The notes: generated by a model from the letters alone, not told the origin. A stretch of DNA of 38,504 bases from Candidatus Pseudoscillospira faecavium (GCA_904420565.1 CAJFVV010000028.1:1-38504); one strand, 5' to 3'; shown: positions 6,971-15,821, counted from the stretch's first letter. Numbers and translations are program-made.

Positions 6971-8848
6971 TCAGGCACTCTCGCCTTCAACTGCGGGTTC
7001 CGAGCCATCTTCTCCAGATGTCTCTGTTGTCTGGGAAGCCGGCGGTGTCCAACTGTTGGTAGATTCCCGGTCTGTCCATGCGGCGCTGTAGGCATTCAAA
7101 ATCGAACCGGTGTCAGAAGGAGCATAGCTGATGACCACCGCATCGCCCACATTCATAATCACCACATCCGTGCACTGTACGGCAGAAATACTGTAGAAAG
7201 TTTCGCTGCCCTCCAGCCGCAGGAAATAATAGGTATTCCCTTCTATCACAGCTGTGCGGATTTCAGCAATCGTGCCCTCCACCTGATTCTGGGTAATAAT
7301 CTCCTGTCCATCCTCAGCCGAAATGGTGCCGCTCTCCATCAACAGCTGCAGATAAGCCGACTCACAGGCTTCCGGCGTTGCACCGGTGGCTACAATCTGA
7401 TATTCCTGCACATTGACCATGGCATATTGCTTCACCAGGCCGGCGTTGTCCTTCATCGCCATGAAATAAGTGGGCTCACCGGAAATATTCAGCAGCAGCG
7501 GGAAGGTCGCCGTATAGCGCATCTGCTGCAAAATACCCTCTGCACTGGACATGGCGGAATATTCATCCGCGCCGGCGCAGGGATAATAACGGGTTTCCTT
7601 CGTGCGCTGGTTGCTGAGAATAAAGCCCACATTGGAGGCATCCGTACCGGCAGAAGTAACGCCGCTGTACATATATACGTCGCCATCCTGGGCAATATAG
7701 TTATAACCCTGGGTCGTCACCGTCACATCCCGCTGGCCAAGGATGGAGTTGATGAACCCATTGTGATAGCGGCCATAATAATCATACTGCTGCATGATCA
7801 ACTCCGCATTATAAACATGGTCCACCCAAGTGGGGATATCTTCCACATCATAATAAACACATTCGCCGGTGACGGCATCTACCAGAACAGCACCGCTGAC
7901 ATCCAGGCCGCCGAACAGGCCGATGGTCTTATCCATACGGGCGCAGACCCAATAGGGCGCACCCTCCTCATCAATTTCAAAATAAGGCTCGGCAAACATA
8001 TAGGTAGGATAGTGGAAGCGCAGATGCCGGATCAGGTTGCGGTTGAAATGCTCCGCTGTGGTATATTTAATTCCTTCGTCCAAGCGCTGCACCGTCACTT
8101 CCTGGGTTGTCATATCAATGATGAGATATGCCGGAAGGCCCTCGGCACGGTTATTAAACCACTTGATGATATCGCCATACATCAATCCCGTAACGCGGAC
8201 GGGCTTCCCCTGATAATTGATTTGGGTATAATCGTCCTCCACTTCAAACTGGCTGACCATGTCGCTCAGCTCGCCCAGTTTGCGGGTGCCCAGCCGCGTA
8301 GCACTGTCACGGTCCAGCACAGGAATTTCATCAAAAGAAAGCTGCTTCACCTCTTCGGAAAAATTGCCCGTCTCAATGGGCAGCAGCTTCTGATAAGCAT
8401 TGGCCCGGAAAATCACGGAGGAAAGCAGCGCCCCCACCAAGGCTATGACAATGAGCGCAATCATAATATAGAAGGGAATGCGGCACTGCTTCCGCACAAA
8501 TTTGAAATACCCCGCTGCCCCATCCCCCTGGAAACCAGCAGTAATGACCGCCATCACACAGTAAACAATGCACAAAGCAAAAACGAAGGTGTAGAATTCC
8601 GGTGCCTTCAAATTGATGGGCGGCAGCACCGCATAAAAATAAACAGCGCCGAACACCAGCGTAACCAAAAGATTGATCAGTGTACGCTTTACCGGAGACT
8701 TGATCGCTTTTGCCGGGCGCTTTTTCTTTTGTGGCTGGGCCTGGTATTCCTCCCGAGGCGCACTGCCGAAATCGAATCCGAAAGGATTCCCGCCGCCAAA
8801 GGGCATATCTCCACCCTGAAAGCCGCCGGAATTGAAATGGATTTTCAC
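6971..8848 (-). CDS. Membrane protein with three N-terminal helices and a large outside domain, function unknown
   Basis: A 625-residue protein. A glycine/phenylalanine-rich cytoplasmic head and a lysine-rich patch (41-55) precede three membrane helices at about 57-77, 85-106 and 125-147; the remaining ~475 residues probably lie outside the membrane. That part is well ordered, with many beta-type stretches and motifs such as DMVSQFEVEDDYTQINY and HLRFHYPTYMFAEPYFEID, and ends in an Asp/Glu/Ser-rich tail. I recognise it as a conserved clostridial membrane protein without assigned function. The start is a GTG at 8848 preceded by GAGGA at good distance. It follows clpC, but a terminator and its own promoter (8929-8957) separate the two. 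No enzyme motif is visible. Confidence 0.6.
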   Translation of the reverse strand: MKIHFNSGGFQGGDMPFGGGNPFGFDFGSAPREEYQAQPQKKKRPAKAIKSPVKRTLINLLVTLVFGAVYFYAVLPPINLKAPEFYTFVFALCIVYCVMAVITAGFQGDGAAGYFKFVRKQCRIPFYIMIALIVIALVGALLSSVIFRANAYQKLLPIETGNFSEEVKQLSFDEIPVLDRDSATRLGTRKLGELSDMVSQFEVEDDYTQINYQGKPVRVTGLMYGDIIKWFNNRAEGLPAYLIIDMTTQEVTVQRLDEGIKYTTAEHFNRNLIRHLRFHYPTYMFAEPYFEIDEEGAPYWVCARMDKTIGLFGGLDVSGAVLVDAVTGECVYYDVEDIPTWVDHVYNAELIMQQYDYYGRYHNGFINSILGQRDVTVTTQGYNYIAQDGDVYMYSGVTSAGTDASNVGFILSNQRTKETRYYPCAGADEYSAMSSAEGILQQMRYTATFPLLLNISGEPTYFMAMKDNAGLVKQYAMVNVQEYQIVATGATPEACESAYLQLLMESGTISAEDGQEIITQNQVEGTIAEIRTAVIEGNTYYFLRLEGSETFYSISAVQCTDVVIMNVGDAVVISYAPSDTGSILNAYSAAWTDRESTNSWTPPASQTTETSGEDGSEPAVEGESA

Positions 8849-8928
8849 AATAGTTCCTCACTTTCCTTTTTCACTTGCCAAATGATTCTTTGTCATTTCA
8901 AACAATCCGCTCTGGGCGGTTTGTCCTT

Positions 8929-8957
8929 AGTATACGGGAAAATTGACCAAATTACAA
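8929..8957 (-). promoter_or_regulatory. Sigma-A promoter of the three-helix membrane protein gene
   Basis: On the - strand TTGTAA (8957-8952), 17-base spacer, TATACT (8934-8929). The start codon is about 80 bases downstream; a small imperfect hairpin (about 8901-8926) lies in the leader. Confidence 0.55.
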
Positions 8958-9049
8958 CCACCCCCTCCATTTTTGTGCCTCCGACAAAGCCAAGGGCCGT
9001 TCTGCACATTGCAGCAGCCGTCCCCATTTTCAGTATCCAAAACAGCAAG

Positions 9050-9088
9050 TGCCGCCGGGAAGCATGATACAGCTTCCCGGCGGCATTT
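9050..9088 (-). terminator. Terminator of the ctsR-mcsA-clpC operon
   Basis: TGCCGCCGGGAAGC (9050-9063) pairs perfectly with GCTTCCCGGCGGCA (9072-9085) around an eight-base loop, 29 bases after the clpC stop. The following tract on the - strand is poor in T. Confidence 0.7.
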
Positions 9089-9113
9089 CACAAAAGAGAC
9101 TGCCATATGCGGA

Positions 9114-11618
9114 TTATTCTTCAGCTGTCTTTTCTCCAGCAGGCGCTTCGGCCGGCTTTGCCTGATCTGTGGGCACAATGGCAATCTTCCCATCCTGCCC
9201 GGTCACCATGATATGGTCACCCTCTTTGACCGTGCCATCCAACAGCTTTTCAGCCACAGCATCTTCCACACTGTTCTGAATCGCCCGGCGCAGAGGACGG
9301 GCACCGTATACCGGGTCGAAGCCCTCTTGGGCCACAACTTTGACCGCTTCGTCATCCACATCCATCTCCACACCCAAATCCTTGACGCGTTTGGCAGTAA
9401 TCGCCAGCAGTTTCTTTGCAATTGCAGCGATATTCTCCTCCGTCAGCGGATGGAAAATAATCGTTTCATCAATGCGGTTCAAAAATTCCGGGCGGAAAGT
9501 GCGTTTCAATTCGCTCATAACTGCTTCTTTTACAGTTTCAAAGGAATGCTCTTCCTTCTTCTCCCGGGTTTCATCCTCTGCTGCAAAGCCGAGGCGCTGA
9601 CCCTGAGAAACGATATTCTTCGCACCCACATTGGATGTCATAACAACAATCGTATTACGGAAGTCCACGCGGCGCCCCTGGGAATCGGTCAGTTCACCGT
9701 CATCCATAATCTGCAGCAGCAGATTCCACACATCCTCGTGGGCTTTTTCGATTTCATCAAACAGCACCACGCTGTACGGGCGGCGGCGGACTTTTTCCGT
9801 CAGCTGGCCCCCCTCCTCATGGCCGACATAGCCAGGAGGCGAACCAATCAAACGGGAAACTGTGTGCCGCTCCATATACTCGGACATATCAAGGCGAACC
9901 ATGGCGTTCTCATCGCCGAACATCGCCTCTGCCAGCGCTTTGCACAGCTCCGTCTTGCCGACGCCTGTGGGGCCGAGGAACAGGAAGGAACCGATGGGCC
10001 GTTTAGGATCTTTCAACCCCACGCGGCCGCGGCGGATCGCCTTTGCAATGGCGCTGACTGCTTCGTCCTGTCCTACGACACGCTTATGCAGCGTATCCTC
10101 CATGTGCAGCAGCTTTTGCCCTTCGTCTTCCGTCAGCCGGGTAACAGGGACACCGGTCCACTCAGATACCACGGCGGCAATGTCCTCTTCGGTCACTTCA
10201 CCGTGCTCTGCAGCCACCTTTTTATGCCAATTGTCCCGCTCAATCTCCATCTGCTTTTCATAATCCTGCTCAATATCCCGGATCTGGGCAGCTTTTTCAA
10301 AATCCTGAGCGGCAACGGCTTCCTCCTTCTCCCGACGCAGCGCGGAGAGCTTCTCTTCCAGCGCCTTCAAATCCGGCGAGGATTTTTCATTCTTCATCCG
10401 CACCCGGGAAGCCGCTTCATCCATCAAATCGATGGCTTTATCCGGCAAAAAGCGGTCGTTGATATAGCGCTTGGAAAGATGGACCGCAGCTTCCAGAGCA
10501 CCATCGGTAATCGTCAGGCGGTGATGTGCCTCATATTTATCCCGCAGCCCTTTCAGAATTTCCAGGCAGGCCTCCGGAGAGGGCTCGCCCACATTAACCG
10601 GTTGGAACCGGCGCTCCAGCGCGGCGTCTTTTTCAATGTATTTGCGGTATTCATTCAGGGTCGTTGCACCAATCACGCGGATTTCACCGCGGCCCAGCGC
10701 CGGCTTGATAATGTTGGCCGCGTCCATGGCGCCCTCGGCACTGCCGGCGCCCACAATGGTGTGCAGCTCATCAATGAACAGAATGATATTGCCGTTCTGT
10801 TTCACCTCGTCCAGCGCCTTCTTGATCCGCTCTTCAAACTCGCCGCGGTATTTGGTGCCGGCAATCATACCGGACAAATCCAAAGACAAAATCTGTTTGT
10901 CCAGCAGTTCTTCCGGCACATCCGCCGCCACAATCTTTTGCGCCAACCCTTCTGCAATAGCGGTTTTGCCCACGCCCGGCTCGCCAATCAGCACGGGGTT
11001 GTTTTTCGTGCGGCGGGACAAAATCTGAATCACCCGCTGGATTTCTTCATCCCGGCCAATAACCGGATCCAGCTTGCCGCTGCGGGCAGCTGCTGTCAAA
11101 TCCTTGGTAAATTCTTTAAGCACATTGTCTCCGGTTTCCTCCTTGGCTTCGCCGGCACGCACGGCCTGCTGGCCGTTGGGTGCCTCCTGCAGCTTGCGCT
11201 GCACCGCGTCAAACACTGTCTGAGGACTCAGTCCCGCAGCGCGCAGGATACGCACGCCCATATTGCGCCCGTCCCGCAGCAGGCCAACCAGCAGATGCTC
11301 GGTGCCCACATAGCTGAAACCGCCGCGCATAGATTCTTCCACAGCGCACTCAATGACATGCTTTGCCCGGGGCGTCAGGCCCTGGCTCGGTTTCACGCCT
11401 GCCACGCCGCGGCCGACGCTGTTGACCAAAATCTGCCGCACCATGGATTCCGTCAATCCCTGCTCGGTCAGCACGCGGTGGGCAATGCCCTCTTCTTCGC
11501 GCAAAAGGCCCAGCAGCAGATGCTCGCTGCCAATATAACTGTGCCCCAACTCACTGGCAGACTGTTCTGCCAGTTCAAGCGCCCGCTGGGCGCGGTTGGA
11601 AAATCTGTTTTCATCCAT
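9114..11618 (-). CDS. clpC: ATP-dependent Clp protease ATPase subunit ClpC
   Basis: An 834-residue Hsp100 unfoldase that feeds substrates to ClpP. Two N-terminal Clp_N repeats cover about 5-145. The first AAA+ module has Walker A GEPGVGKT (212-219) and Walker B ILFIDE; the linker carries a UVR motif (about 420-455) typical of ClpC rather than ClpA; the second AAA+ module has GPTGVGKT (549-556), VVLFDE, and an LGF tripeptide (676-678) that fits the ClpP-docking loop. The length is normal for ClpC. AGGAGG nine bases before ATG 11618. It is the last gene of ctsR-mcsA-clpC, 37 bases after mcsA. In Bacillus, McsB-arginine phosphorylation marks ClpC substrates, but no mcsB lies in this operon, so adaptor use here probably rests on McsA or MecA-type partners. 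Confidence 0.97.
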   Translation of the reverse strand: MDENRFSNRAQRALELAEQSASELGHSYIGSEHLLLGLLREEEGIAHRVLTEQGLTESMVRQILVNSVGRGVAGVKPSQGLTPRAKHVIECAVEESMRGGFSYVGTEHLLVGLLRDGRNMGVRILRAAGLSPQTVFDAVQRKLQEAPNGQQAVRAGEAKEETGDNVLKEFTKDLTAAARSGKLDPVIGRDEEIQRVIQILSRRTKNNPVLIGEPGVGKTAIAEGLAQKIVAADVPEELLDKQILSLDLSGMIAGTKYRGEFEERIKKALDEVKQNGNIILFIDELHTIVGAGSAEGAMDAANIIKPALGRGEIRVIGATTLNEYRKYIEKDAALERRFQPVNVGEPSPEACLEILKGLRDKYEAHHRLTITDGALEAAVHLSKRYINDRFLPDKAIDLMDEAASRVRMKNEKSSPDLKALEEKLSALRREKEEAVAAQDFEKAAQIRDIEQDYEKQMEIERDNWHKKVAAEHGEVTEEDIAAVVSEWTGVPVTRLTEDEGQKLLHMEDTLHKRVVGQDEAVSAIAKAIRRGRVGLKDPKRPIGSFLFLGPTGVGKTELCKALAEAMFGDENAMVRLDMSEYMERHTVSRLIGSPPGYVGHEEGGQLTEKVRRRPYSVVLFDEIEKAHEDVWNLLLQIMDDGELTDSQGRRVDFRNTIVVMTSNVGAKNIVSQGQRLGFAAEDETREKKEEHSFETVKEAVMSELKRTFRPEFLNRIDETIIFHPLTEENIAAIAKKLLAITAKRVKDLGVEMDVDDEAVKVVAQEGFDPVYGARPLRRAIQNSVEDAVAEKLLDGTVKEGDHIMVTGQDGKIAIVPTDQAKPAEAPAGEKTAEE

Positions 11619-11655
11619 AACACATAACCTCCTATTCGGTTATTTTCCTTGTCTC

Positions 11656-12144
11656 TCAGTTCTGCTGCTCCAGACCATGGATCTGATCGCGCAGCTGAGC
11701 GGCTTTTTCAAAGTTTTCGCTGGCAATCGCCTGCTGCATTTCATTGCGCAGAGCATTCAACTGGCGCTCCTGGTTGAGCTTTCTGTGCTCCTCCTCCGAC
11801 ACCAGGTCATTGCCAGAACTATTGGCTGCAGAGGGCGTGGTTTCCGTTGTCTGTACCATCGGTCCCCCTCCGCTGCCCAGCATGGGAAACATCTGGCTGA
11901 TGCTTCTGTTCATCGCCTCAAAGGGCTCAAAGAAATTGCCTGCCAAAGCTGGCATCGGTGCAAACAAACTGTCAAAGCCGCCGAACATGCTTCTGCCGAA
12001 ATTGGCAAAGCTTTGCTCAATATTATCCGCATAGCCCAGCGCTTTGGCACATTCACTGCACAAATGCTGCTCGGTGACGGTTCCATTGATATTGCTCTTA
12101 TAATAGAACGTAGCTTCATTCTTACCACAATTTTGACATTTCAT
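11656..12144 (-). CDS. mcsA: McsA-like UvrB/UvrC-motif protein with a single zinc finger
   Basis: A 162-residue protein with one N-terminal zinc module (C3-x2-C6 and C29-x2-C32) and a C-terminal UVR motif (LNALRNEMQQAIASENFEKA), the order seen in McsA. Bacillus McsA has a second pair of CxxC motifs in the middle; here residues ~45-120 contain no cysteine and are rich in Phe, Met, Ser and Thr. In Bacillus, McsA activates the arginine kinase McsB and helps control CtsR. With no McsB encoded beside it, a direct ClpC adaptor or CtsR-modulating role is more likely (inference). AAGGAGG eight bases before ATG 12144 fixes the start; an earlier in-frame ATG at 12162 lacks such a site. Operon position between ctsR and clpC is conserved. 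Confidence 0.88.
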   Translation of the reverse strand: MKCQNCGKNEATFYYKSNINGTVTEQHLCSECAKALGYADNIEQSFANFGRSMFGGFDSLFAPMPALAGNFFEPFEAMNRSISQMFPMLGSGGGPMVQTTETTPSAANSSGNDLVSEEEHRKLNQERQLNALRNEMQQAIASENFEKAAQLRDQIHGLEQQN

Positions 12145-12204
12145 AAAGCAGACCTCCTTCAAGTCTTATCCAACCATATACTCTTTGTCCTGCTCCGCAA
12201 CTTG

Positions 12205-12657
12205 CTAAATTGCGCGGATCAAAACCTGTTTGAAAATATCTGCGCGCACACGATTGCGCACTTCTTTCGGCGCTTCCCGCAGTGCAGTTTCACTCATGGC
12301 TGCCAGCAGGATTTTGGCGGTGTCTGTTTCAATGGCACCGCTGTCTGCCAGGTTATTTGTGATCGCCTTGGCGCTCTGGAAATCCAGCGTATCACCAATA
12401 GAATTGATAACCTGCATCAGCAGCGTTTTGCGATCGGTTCTCACCCGCGTGATACGAATGTATCCATTTCCGCCGCGGCGGCTCTCCACAATATAACCAT
12501 GCTCTGGCGAAAACCGGGTGGACATGACATAATTGATTTGACTCGGCACACAATGAAAGCGCTGGGCCAGATCTCCGCGCTGCAGTTCCACCACACCGCC
12601 GTCAGTTTCATCCAATGCCTCCTGAATGAAACAAGCAATCAAATCTGAAATTCCCAC
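12205..12657 (-). CDS. ctsR: CtsR heat-shock repressor
   Basis: A 150-residue dimeric winged-helix repressor of class III heat-shock genes. VGISDLIACFIQEAL opens the protein as in other CtsR, QRFHCVPSQINYVMSTRF is the recognition helix region, and RGGNGYIRI is the wing. In Bacillus the wing carries four glycines and acts as the temperature sensor; here the third is asparagine. The frame is open to 12819, but AGGAG eight bases before GTG 12657 gives the family's usual length and start. It is the first gene of the operon and sits directly downstream of a perfect CtsR operator overlapping the promoter, so it represses itself, mcsA and clpC. The C-terminal helical domain has the normal length. 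Confidence 0.95.
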   Translation of the reverse strand: MGISDLIACFIQEALDETDGGVVELQRGDLAQRFHCVPSQINYVMSTRFSPEHGYIVESRRGGNGYIRITRVRTDRKTLLMQVINSIGDTLDFQSAKAITNNLADSGAIETDTAKILLAAMSETALREAPKEVRNRVRADIFKQVLIRAI

Positions 12658-12724
12658 GCAATCAGCTCCTCTTTTCTCTCGGCTCTTTGCAACCGGCCAG
12701 GTCCCGTCCATCTTTTTATTTGAC

Positions 12725-12741
12725 TTTGACTTTCTTTGACC
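12725..12741 (-). promoter_or_regulatory. CtsR operator
   Basis: On the - strand GGTCAAA-GAA-AGTCAAA, a perfect match to the CtsR box (RGTCAAA-NAN-RGTCAAA). It lies immediately at the predicted transcription start. A further AGTCAAA heptad overlaps at 12719-12725, and a degraded second site is visible at 12786-12802. Confidence 0.95.
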
Positions 12742-12749
12742 TTGACTAT

Positions 12750-12777
12750 AGTATAGCATGTTTTTCTCATTTGTCAA
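12750..12777 (-). promoter_or_regulatory. Sigma-A promoter of ctsR-mcsA-clpC
   Basis: On the - strand a perfect TTGACA (12777-12772), 16-base spacer and TATACT (12755-12750). The predicted start near 12743 is covered by the CtsR operator, so repression by steric block is expected. Confidence 0.9.
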
Positions 12778-12948
12778 CATCTTTTTTTGACTTTTCCTGA
12801 CTATTTTTATTTTGCACATTTTCGCTGCAAAAATTTAAATTTTTCACCTGTACTCCAACAATTTTGTCCGATAAATGCAAAAAAAGCAGCACGACTTTTT
12901 AGTATATCGCGTTTTTCGAATTTTTATACAAATTCTTGCGGATTGTAC

Positions 12949-12976
12949 TTGCATTTTTCATTTTTCTGATTATAAT
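12949..12976 (+). promoter_or_regulatory. Promoter of the ferredoxin gene
   Basis: TTGCAT (12949-12954), 16-base spacer and a perfect TATAAT (12971-12976), with the start codon 35 bases downstream. Confidence 0.65.
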
Positions 12977-13010
12977 AAGAGGTACTTAATTTGTATGGAG
13001 GTAACTTACA

Positions 13011-13184
13011 ATGGCATACGCAATCAATGATTCTTGCATCAGCTGCGGCGCTTGTGTTGACGCTTGCCCCGCCGGCGCAATCTCCCAGGGCGATGAGCAC
13101 TTCGAGATCAATGCTGACACCTGCATGGACTGCGGCGCTTGCTGCGATTCCTGCCCCAACGATGCAATCCATCCCGCTGAATAA
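13011..13184 (+). CDS. Clostridial-type 2[4Fe-4S] ferredoxin
   Basis: A 57-residue electron carrier with two iron-sulfur cluster motifs: C9-x2-C12-x2-C15-x3-C19 followed by P, and C38-x2-C41-x2-C44-x3-C48 followed by P. An extra cysteine (C45) sits next to C44. Length and spacing are those of the classic clostridial low-potential ferredoxins that serve pyruvate:ferredoxin oxidoreductase and hydrogenases. GGAGG nine bases before ATG 13011. The gene has its own promoter and a strong terminator, so it is a highly expressed single unit. Confidence 0.95.
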   Translation: MAYAINDSCISCGACVDACPAGAISQGDEHFEINADTCMDCGACCDSCPNDAIHPAE

Positions 13185-13196
13185 GTTTTAATCAGC

Positions 13197-13233
13197 AATC
13201 TGCCGCAGGTATGATACCTGCGGCAGATTTTTT
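13197..13233 (+). terminator. Ferredoxin gene terminator
   Basis: AATCTGCCGCAGGTA (13197-13211) pairs perfectly with TACCTGCGGCAGATT (13215-13229) around a three-base loop, followed by a T-run to 13233. It starts 13 bases after the stop codon. Confidence 0.93.
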
Positions 13234-13252
13234 ATCCCCGCAAAGGGCAGGA

Positions 13253-13281
13253 TTGTTTTTTCATTTCGTTTTTGCTATACT
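13253..13281 (+). promoter_or_regulatory. Promoter of trmN6-rsmI
   Basis: TTGTTT (13253-13258), 17-base spacer and extended -10 TGCTATACT (hexamer 13276-13281), 39 bases before ATG 13321. Confidence 0.6.
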
Positions 13282-13320
13282 GAATATGATTATGTCTCGC
13301 GCGCAGGAGGAAAACCACCC

Positions 13321-14064
13321 ATGGAATACTGTGACACACTCCACCCCAGCGGTTATCGGCTGCAGTTCAGCGACGAACTGGTCAAACCCGGCACAGATTC
13401 CTTTTTGCTGGCCGATTTTGTTCACCTGAAAAAGGGCATGCGCATCTGTGATCTGGGCGCCGGCATTGGCCTTTTGGGTTTATTGCTGCTTAACCGCTGC
13501 AGCGAACTGACCGTTCATAACGTGGAACTGCAGGAAGCCGCTGTTCAGATGGCAGAACGCAACATCGCCTGCAACAGTTTGGAACAGCAAATGCATCTGC
13601 ATCATGCAGACCTGCGCGCACTGAGGGGCATTTTGCCCGCCGGAGAACTGGACCTGGTCATCTCCAACCCGCCCTATTTCAAAACCGGCAGCGGCGGGCG
13701 GGCACACGGCGCAGTACGCGCCGCTGCTCGCGAGGAAATGGCCTGTACCATTGAGGACGTTTGTCGCTCCGCAGCTTACCTGCTGCGCTGGGGCGGCACT
13801 TTTTCCCTGGTTTTCCGCCCTGAGCGGCTGGTGGATTTGTTTTGCGCCATGCGGCAGTGCGGCATAGAACCCAAGCGTCTGCGCTTTGTGGAAAAACAAG
13901 CGGGACTTGCCCCCATTTTAGTATTAGTAGAGGGCCGCCGTGGCGGAAACAGCGGTCTTACCTATGAGCCGCCGTTGGTCATTTACGGCCCGGACGGCCG
14001 GGAAACCGCCGAAATGGACCGCATCAACTTCAGAAACGCACGAAAGGCAGAGGAGCTTCTGTGA
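13321..14064 (+). CDS. trmN6: tRNA1(Val) adenine(37)-N6-methyltransferase family protein (TrmN6/YfiC-like)
   Basis: A 247-residue class I SAM-dependent methyltransferase. The SAM-binding loop DLGAGIG (44-50) and the catalytic NPPYF motif (116-120), which marks N6-adenine or N5-glutamine methylation, are intact. The fold and length match the YabB/YfiC group that modifies A37 of tRNA1(Val) in Escherichia coli; the exact tRNA target in clostridia is unproven. Strong AGGAGG site before ATG 13321. It overlaps rsmI by four bases (GTGA), an arrangement common in Firmicutes, so the two are translationally coupled. Confidence 0.88.
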   Translation: MEYCDTLHPSGYRLQFSDELVKPGTDSFLLADFVHLKKGMRICDLGAGIGLLGLLLLNRCSELTVHNVELQEAAVQMAERNIACNSLEQQMHLHHADLRALRGILPAGELDLVISNPPYFKTGSGGRAHGAVRAAAREEMACTIEDVCRSAAYLLRWGGTFSLVFRPERLVDLFCAMRQCGIEPKRLRFVEKQAGLAPILVLVEGRRGGNSGLTYEPPLVIYGPDGRETAEMDRINFRNARKAEELL

Positions 14065-14900
14065 GCGGAATTTTATATCTTGTCGCCACGCCCATCGGTA
14101 ATTTGAGCGACTTTTCCCCCCGCGCCCTTGAGGTCCTGTCTCAGGCAGATTTTATCGCTGCCGAAGACACCCGGGTATCTGTAAAACTGATGAATCATTT
14201 TTCTATTAAAAAACCGCTGCTCAGCTATCACGAGCACAATCATGTTACTGCCGGCGCACAGATTCTGCAGCGGCTGCTCGCCGGCGAAACCTGCGCCTTA
14301 GTAACCGATGCCGGCACGCCGGCCATCAGCGACCCGGGTGAAGATATCGTCCGTCTGTGTACCCAACACGGCATTCCGGTATATTCCATACCGGGCTGCT
14401 GCGCTCTGATTTCTGCGTTGGCAGTCTCTGGTCTGCCCACAGGACGCTTTACCTTTGAAGGCTTTTTATCCGTCAACCGCCGTTCCCGCAGGGAGCATCT
14501 TGCCTCCCTTGCTTCAGAAAAGCGCACCATGATTTTTTATGAAGCGCCGCATAAACTGCTTACCACCCTGGAAGATTTATGCACAGCCTTTGGTCCGGAG
14601 CGCCGTGTATCGCTCTCCAGGGAATTGACCAAGCTCCACGAGCAGACGCTGCGCACAACATTGGGACAGGCTCTTTCCTATTTTCGCCAGACGCCGCCCA
14701 GAGGTGAATTTGTTCTGGTGATTGAAGGCGCGCCGGAAGATACATCGGCTCTGCTTTCCCTGCAGGAAGCCGCAGAGCTGGTGCTGCAGCTGCAAACTGA
14801 ACGCGGCCTGAAAACAAAAGAAGCCGTGCGCCAGGTCTGTGCCGACACTGGCCTTGCCAAGAACGAATTATATGATGCCGTATTGAAAGCCCGCAATTAA
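14061..14900 (+). CDS. rsmI: 16S rRNA (cytidine(1402)-2'-O)-methyltransferase RsmI
   Basis: A 279-residue tetrapyrrole-methylase-fold enzyme that 2'-O-methylates C1402 in the decoding centre of 16S rRNA. Signature segments are present in order: LVATPIGNLSDFSPRAL, AAEDTR, VTDAGTPAISDPG, and MIFYEAPHKL, and the C-terminal helical part (KTKEAVRQVCADTGLAKNEL) completes the family's normal length. The start is a GTG overlapping the trmN6 stop by four bases. Confidence 0.95.
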   Translation: MSGILYLVATPIGNLSDFSPRALEVLSQADFIAAEDTRVSVKLMNHFSIKKPLLSYHEHNHVTAGAQILQRLLAGETCALVTDAGTPAISDPGEDIVRLCTQHGIPVYSIPGCCALISALAVSGLPTGRFTFEGFLSVNRRSRREHLASLASEKRTMIFYEAPHKLLTTLEDLCTAFGPERRVSLSRELTKLHEQTLRTTLGQALSYFRQTPPRGEFVLVIEGAPEDTSALLSLQEAAELVLQLQTERGLKTKEAVRQVCADTGLAKNELYDAVLKARN

Positions 14901-14917
14901 TACTGGAGGAACAATTC

Positions 14918-15436
14918 ATGGAAGACAGACGCTCCGCATTTCCCGGCAAGGATTATGAACCGGAAGAGCACAATATTTTAGACGGCCCTTACGTCCGCAC
15001 CGAAAATGAGCCCATTCATGTTGTGCACAAACGATATTGGGCACTTTTGGTTGCCGCCGTGGTAATCATTGCCTTCTTTTCTTTTTACAGCCCTGCCAGC
15101 ATGACTGGCGCCCTGCACTGCAGCAGTGATGAAACACAATTTGTTTATGCCACAGCTTCCGATAATTTTTCCCGCGCCCAGGCGCAGCCGCTGAATCAGG
15201 CAGCCACAGAGATTCTGCTGTCTTATTCCACTTCCCACATGCTCCAGCAGGAGGCTGTTTTCGATGTTCAGGACGCCATTGTGATTTATCCCGCAGAGGA
15301 CACCAATTACGCCCTTTATGCCACGCCGGAAGCGTCCTATATCTTCGCAGTGGATCAAAACAAATATCGCTACCGCGTCAATGATGACGGTACCTTTTAC
15401 GAAACACTGACCGCCGCTATAAACGGCACTGCCTGA
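14918..15436 (+). CDS. Small single-pass membrane protein, function unknown
   Basis: A 172-residue protein with a charged cytoplasmic head (1-39), one membrane helix (about 41-57) and an outside domain of ~110 residues rich in Tyr, Ala and Asp, with ATEILLSYSTSHML and a tyrosine-rich C-terminal part. I recognise no family. GGAGG before ATG 14918. It follows rsmI by 17 bases and ends at a terminator, so it is the last gene of the trmN6 operon. Orientation (N inside) is inferred from the positive residues (HKR) just before the helix. Confidence 0.6.
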   Translation: MEDRRSAFPGKDYEPEEHNILDGPYVRTENEPIHVVHKRYWALLVAAVVIIAFFSFYSPASMTGALHCSSDETQFVYATASDNFSRAQAQPLNQAATEILLSYSTSHMLQQEAVFDVQDAIVIYPAEDTNYALYATPEASYIFAVDQNKYRYRVNDDGTFYETLTAAINGTA

Positions 15437-15458
15437 GTCATCCTCCTTGTTTCCGCAC

Positions 15459-15501
15459 AAAAAGGATGCTCCGAAGAAAAACTCTTCGGAGCATCCTTTT
15501 T
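15459..15501. terminator. Bidirectional terminator between trmN6 operon and AbrB-type gene
   Basis: AGGATGCTCCGAAGA (15463-15477) pairs perfectly with TCTTCGGAGCATCCT (15483-15497), with A-run before and T-run after. Confidence 0.9.
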
Positions 15502-15530
15502 ACTTTGTTTTCAGCAGATGGCCAGGGCGC

Positions 15531-15821
15531 TCATTGAATCTCCAGGCTCTTCAATCCCTTGAGACACCGCGGGCAAATATTTTTGCCCTTGAATTTGATA
15601 ATGTTCTTCACTCCATTGCAGAACACACAGGTCGGACGGTATTTTTTCAAAATGATCGAAGTGCCGTCCACATAGATTTCAACATCGTCCTTCTCATTGA
15701 TCTCCAAGGTGCGACGCAGTTCGACCGGAAGCACGATACGGCCCAATTCATCGACTTTGCGCACAATCCCTGTAGACTTGGACTGGTTACCCGCGCTCGC
15801 TTTTCTACCCTTCGTTTCCAT
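15531..15821 (-). CDS. AbrB/SpoVT-type transcription regulator with a CxxC zinc-ribbon tail
   Basis: A 96-residue protein. Residues ~15-60 are a swapped-hairpin AbrB DNA-binding domain (STGIVRKVDELGRIVLPVELRR). The short tail contains CxxC at 65-68 and 83-86, likely a zinc ribbon, in place of the multimerisation domain of Bacillus AbrB. Relatives in Firmicutes control transition-state and sporulation genes; the target here is unknown, but it sits divergently to spmAB, 179 bases away. An upstream in-frame ATG exists at 15875; GGGGTGG before ATG 15821 supports the shorter form. Confidence 0.85.
   Translation of the reverse strand: METKGRKASAGNQSKSTGIVRKVDELGRIVLPVELRRTLEINEKDDVEIYVDGTSIILKKYRPTCVFCNGVKNIIKFKGKNICPRCLKGLKSLEIQ

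Larger units (their letters stand above)
12658..13010. other. Divergent ctsR / ferredoxin intergenic region
   Basis: It holds the ctsR promoter and operator on the left and the ferredoxin promoter on the right. Between about 12803 and 12940 it is very AT-rich and I see nothing further in it. Confidence 0.6.

Noticed and set aside
6920..9067. 715-codon open frame on the + strand
   Set aside because: Antisense to the three-helix membrane protein gene; no domain, no start signal.
8943..11627. 894-codon open frame on the + strand
   Set aside because: Antisense to clpC, whose full set of motifs is on the - strand; an artefact of GC-skewed codon use.
12658..12819. N-terminal extension of CtsR to residue 204
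   Set aside because: It would run through the operator, and the AGGAG-GTG start at 12657 gives the normal family length.
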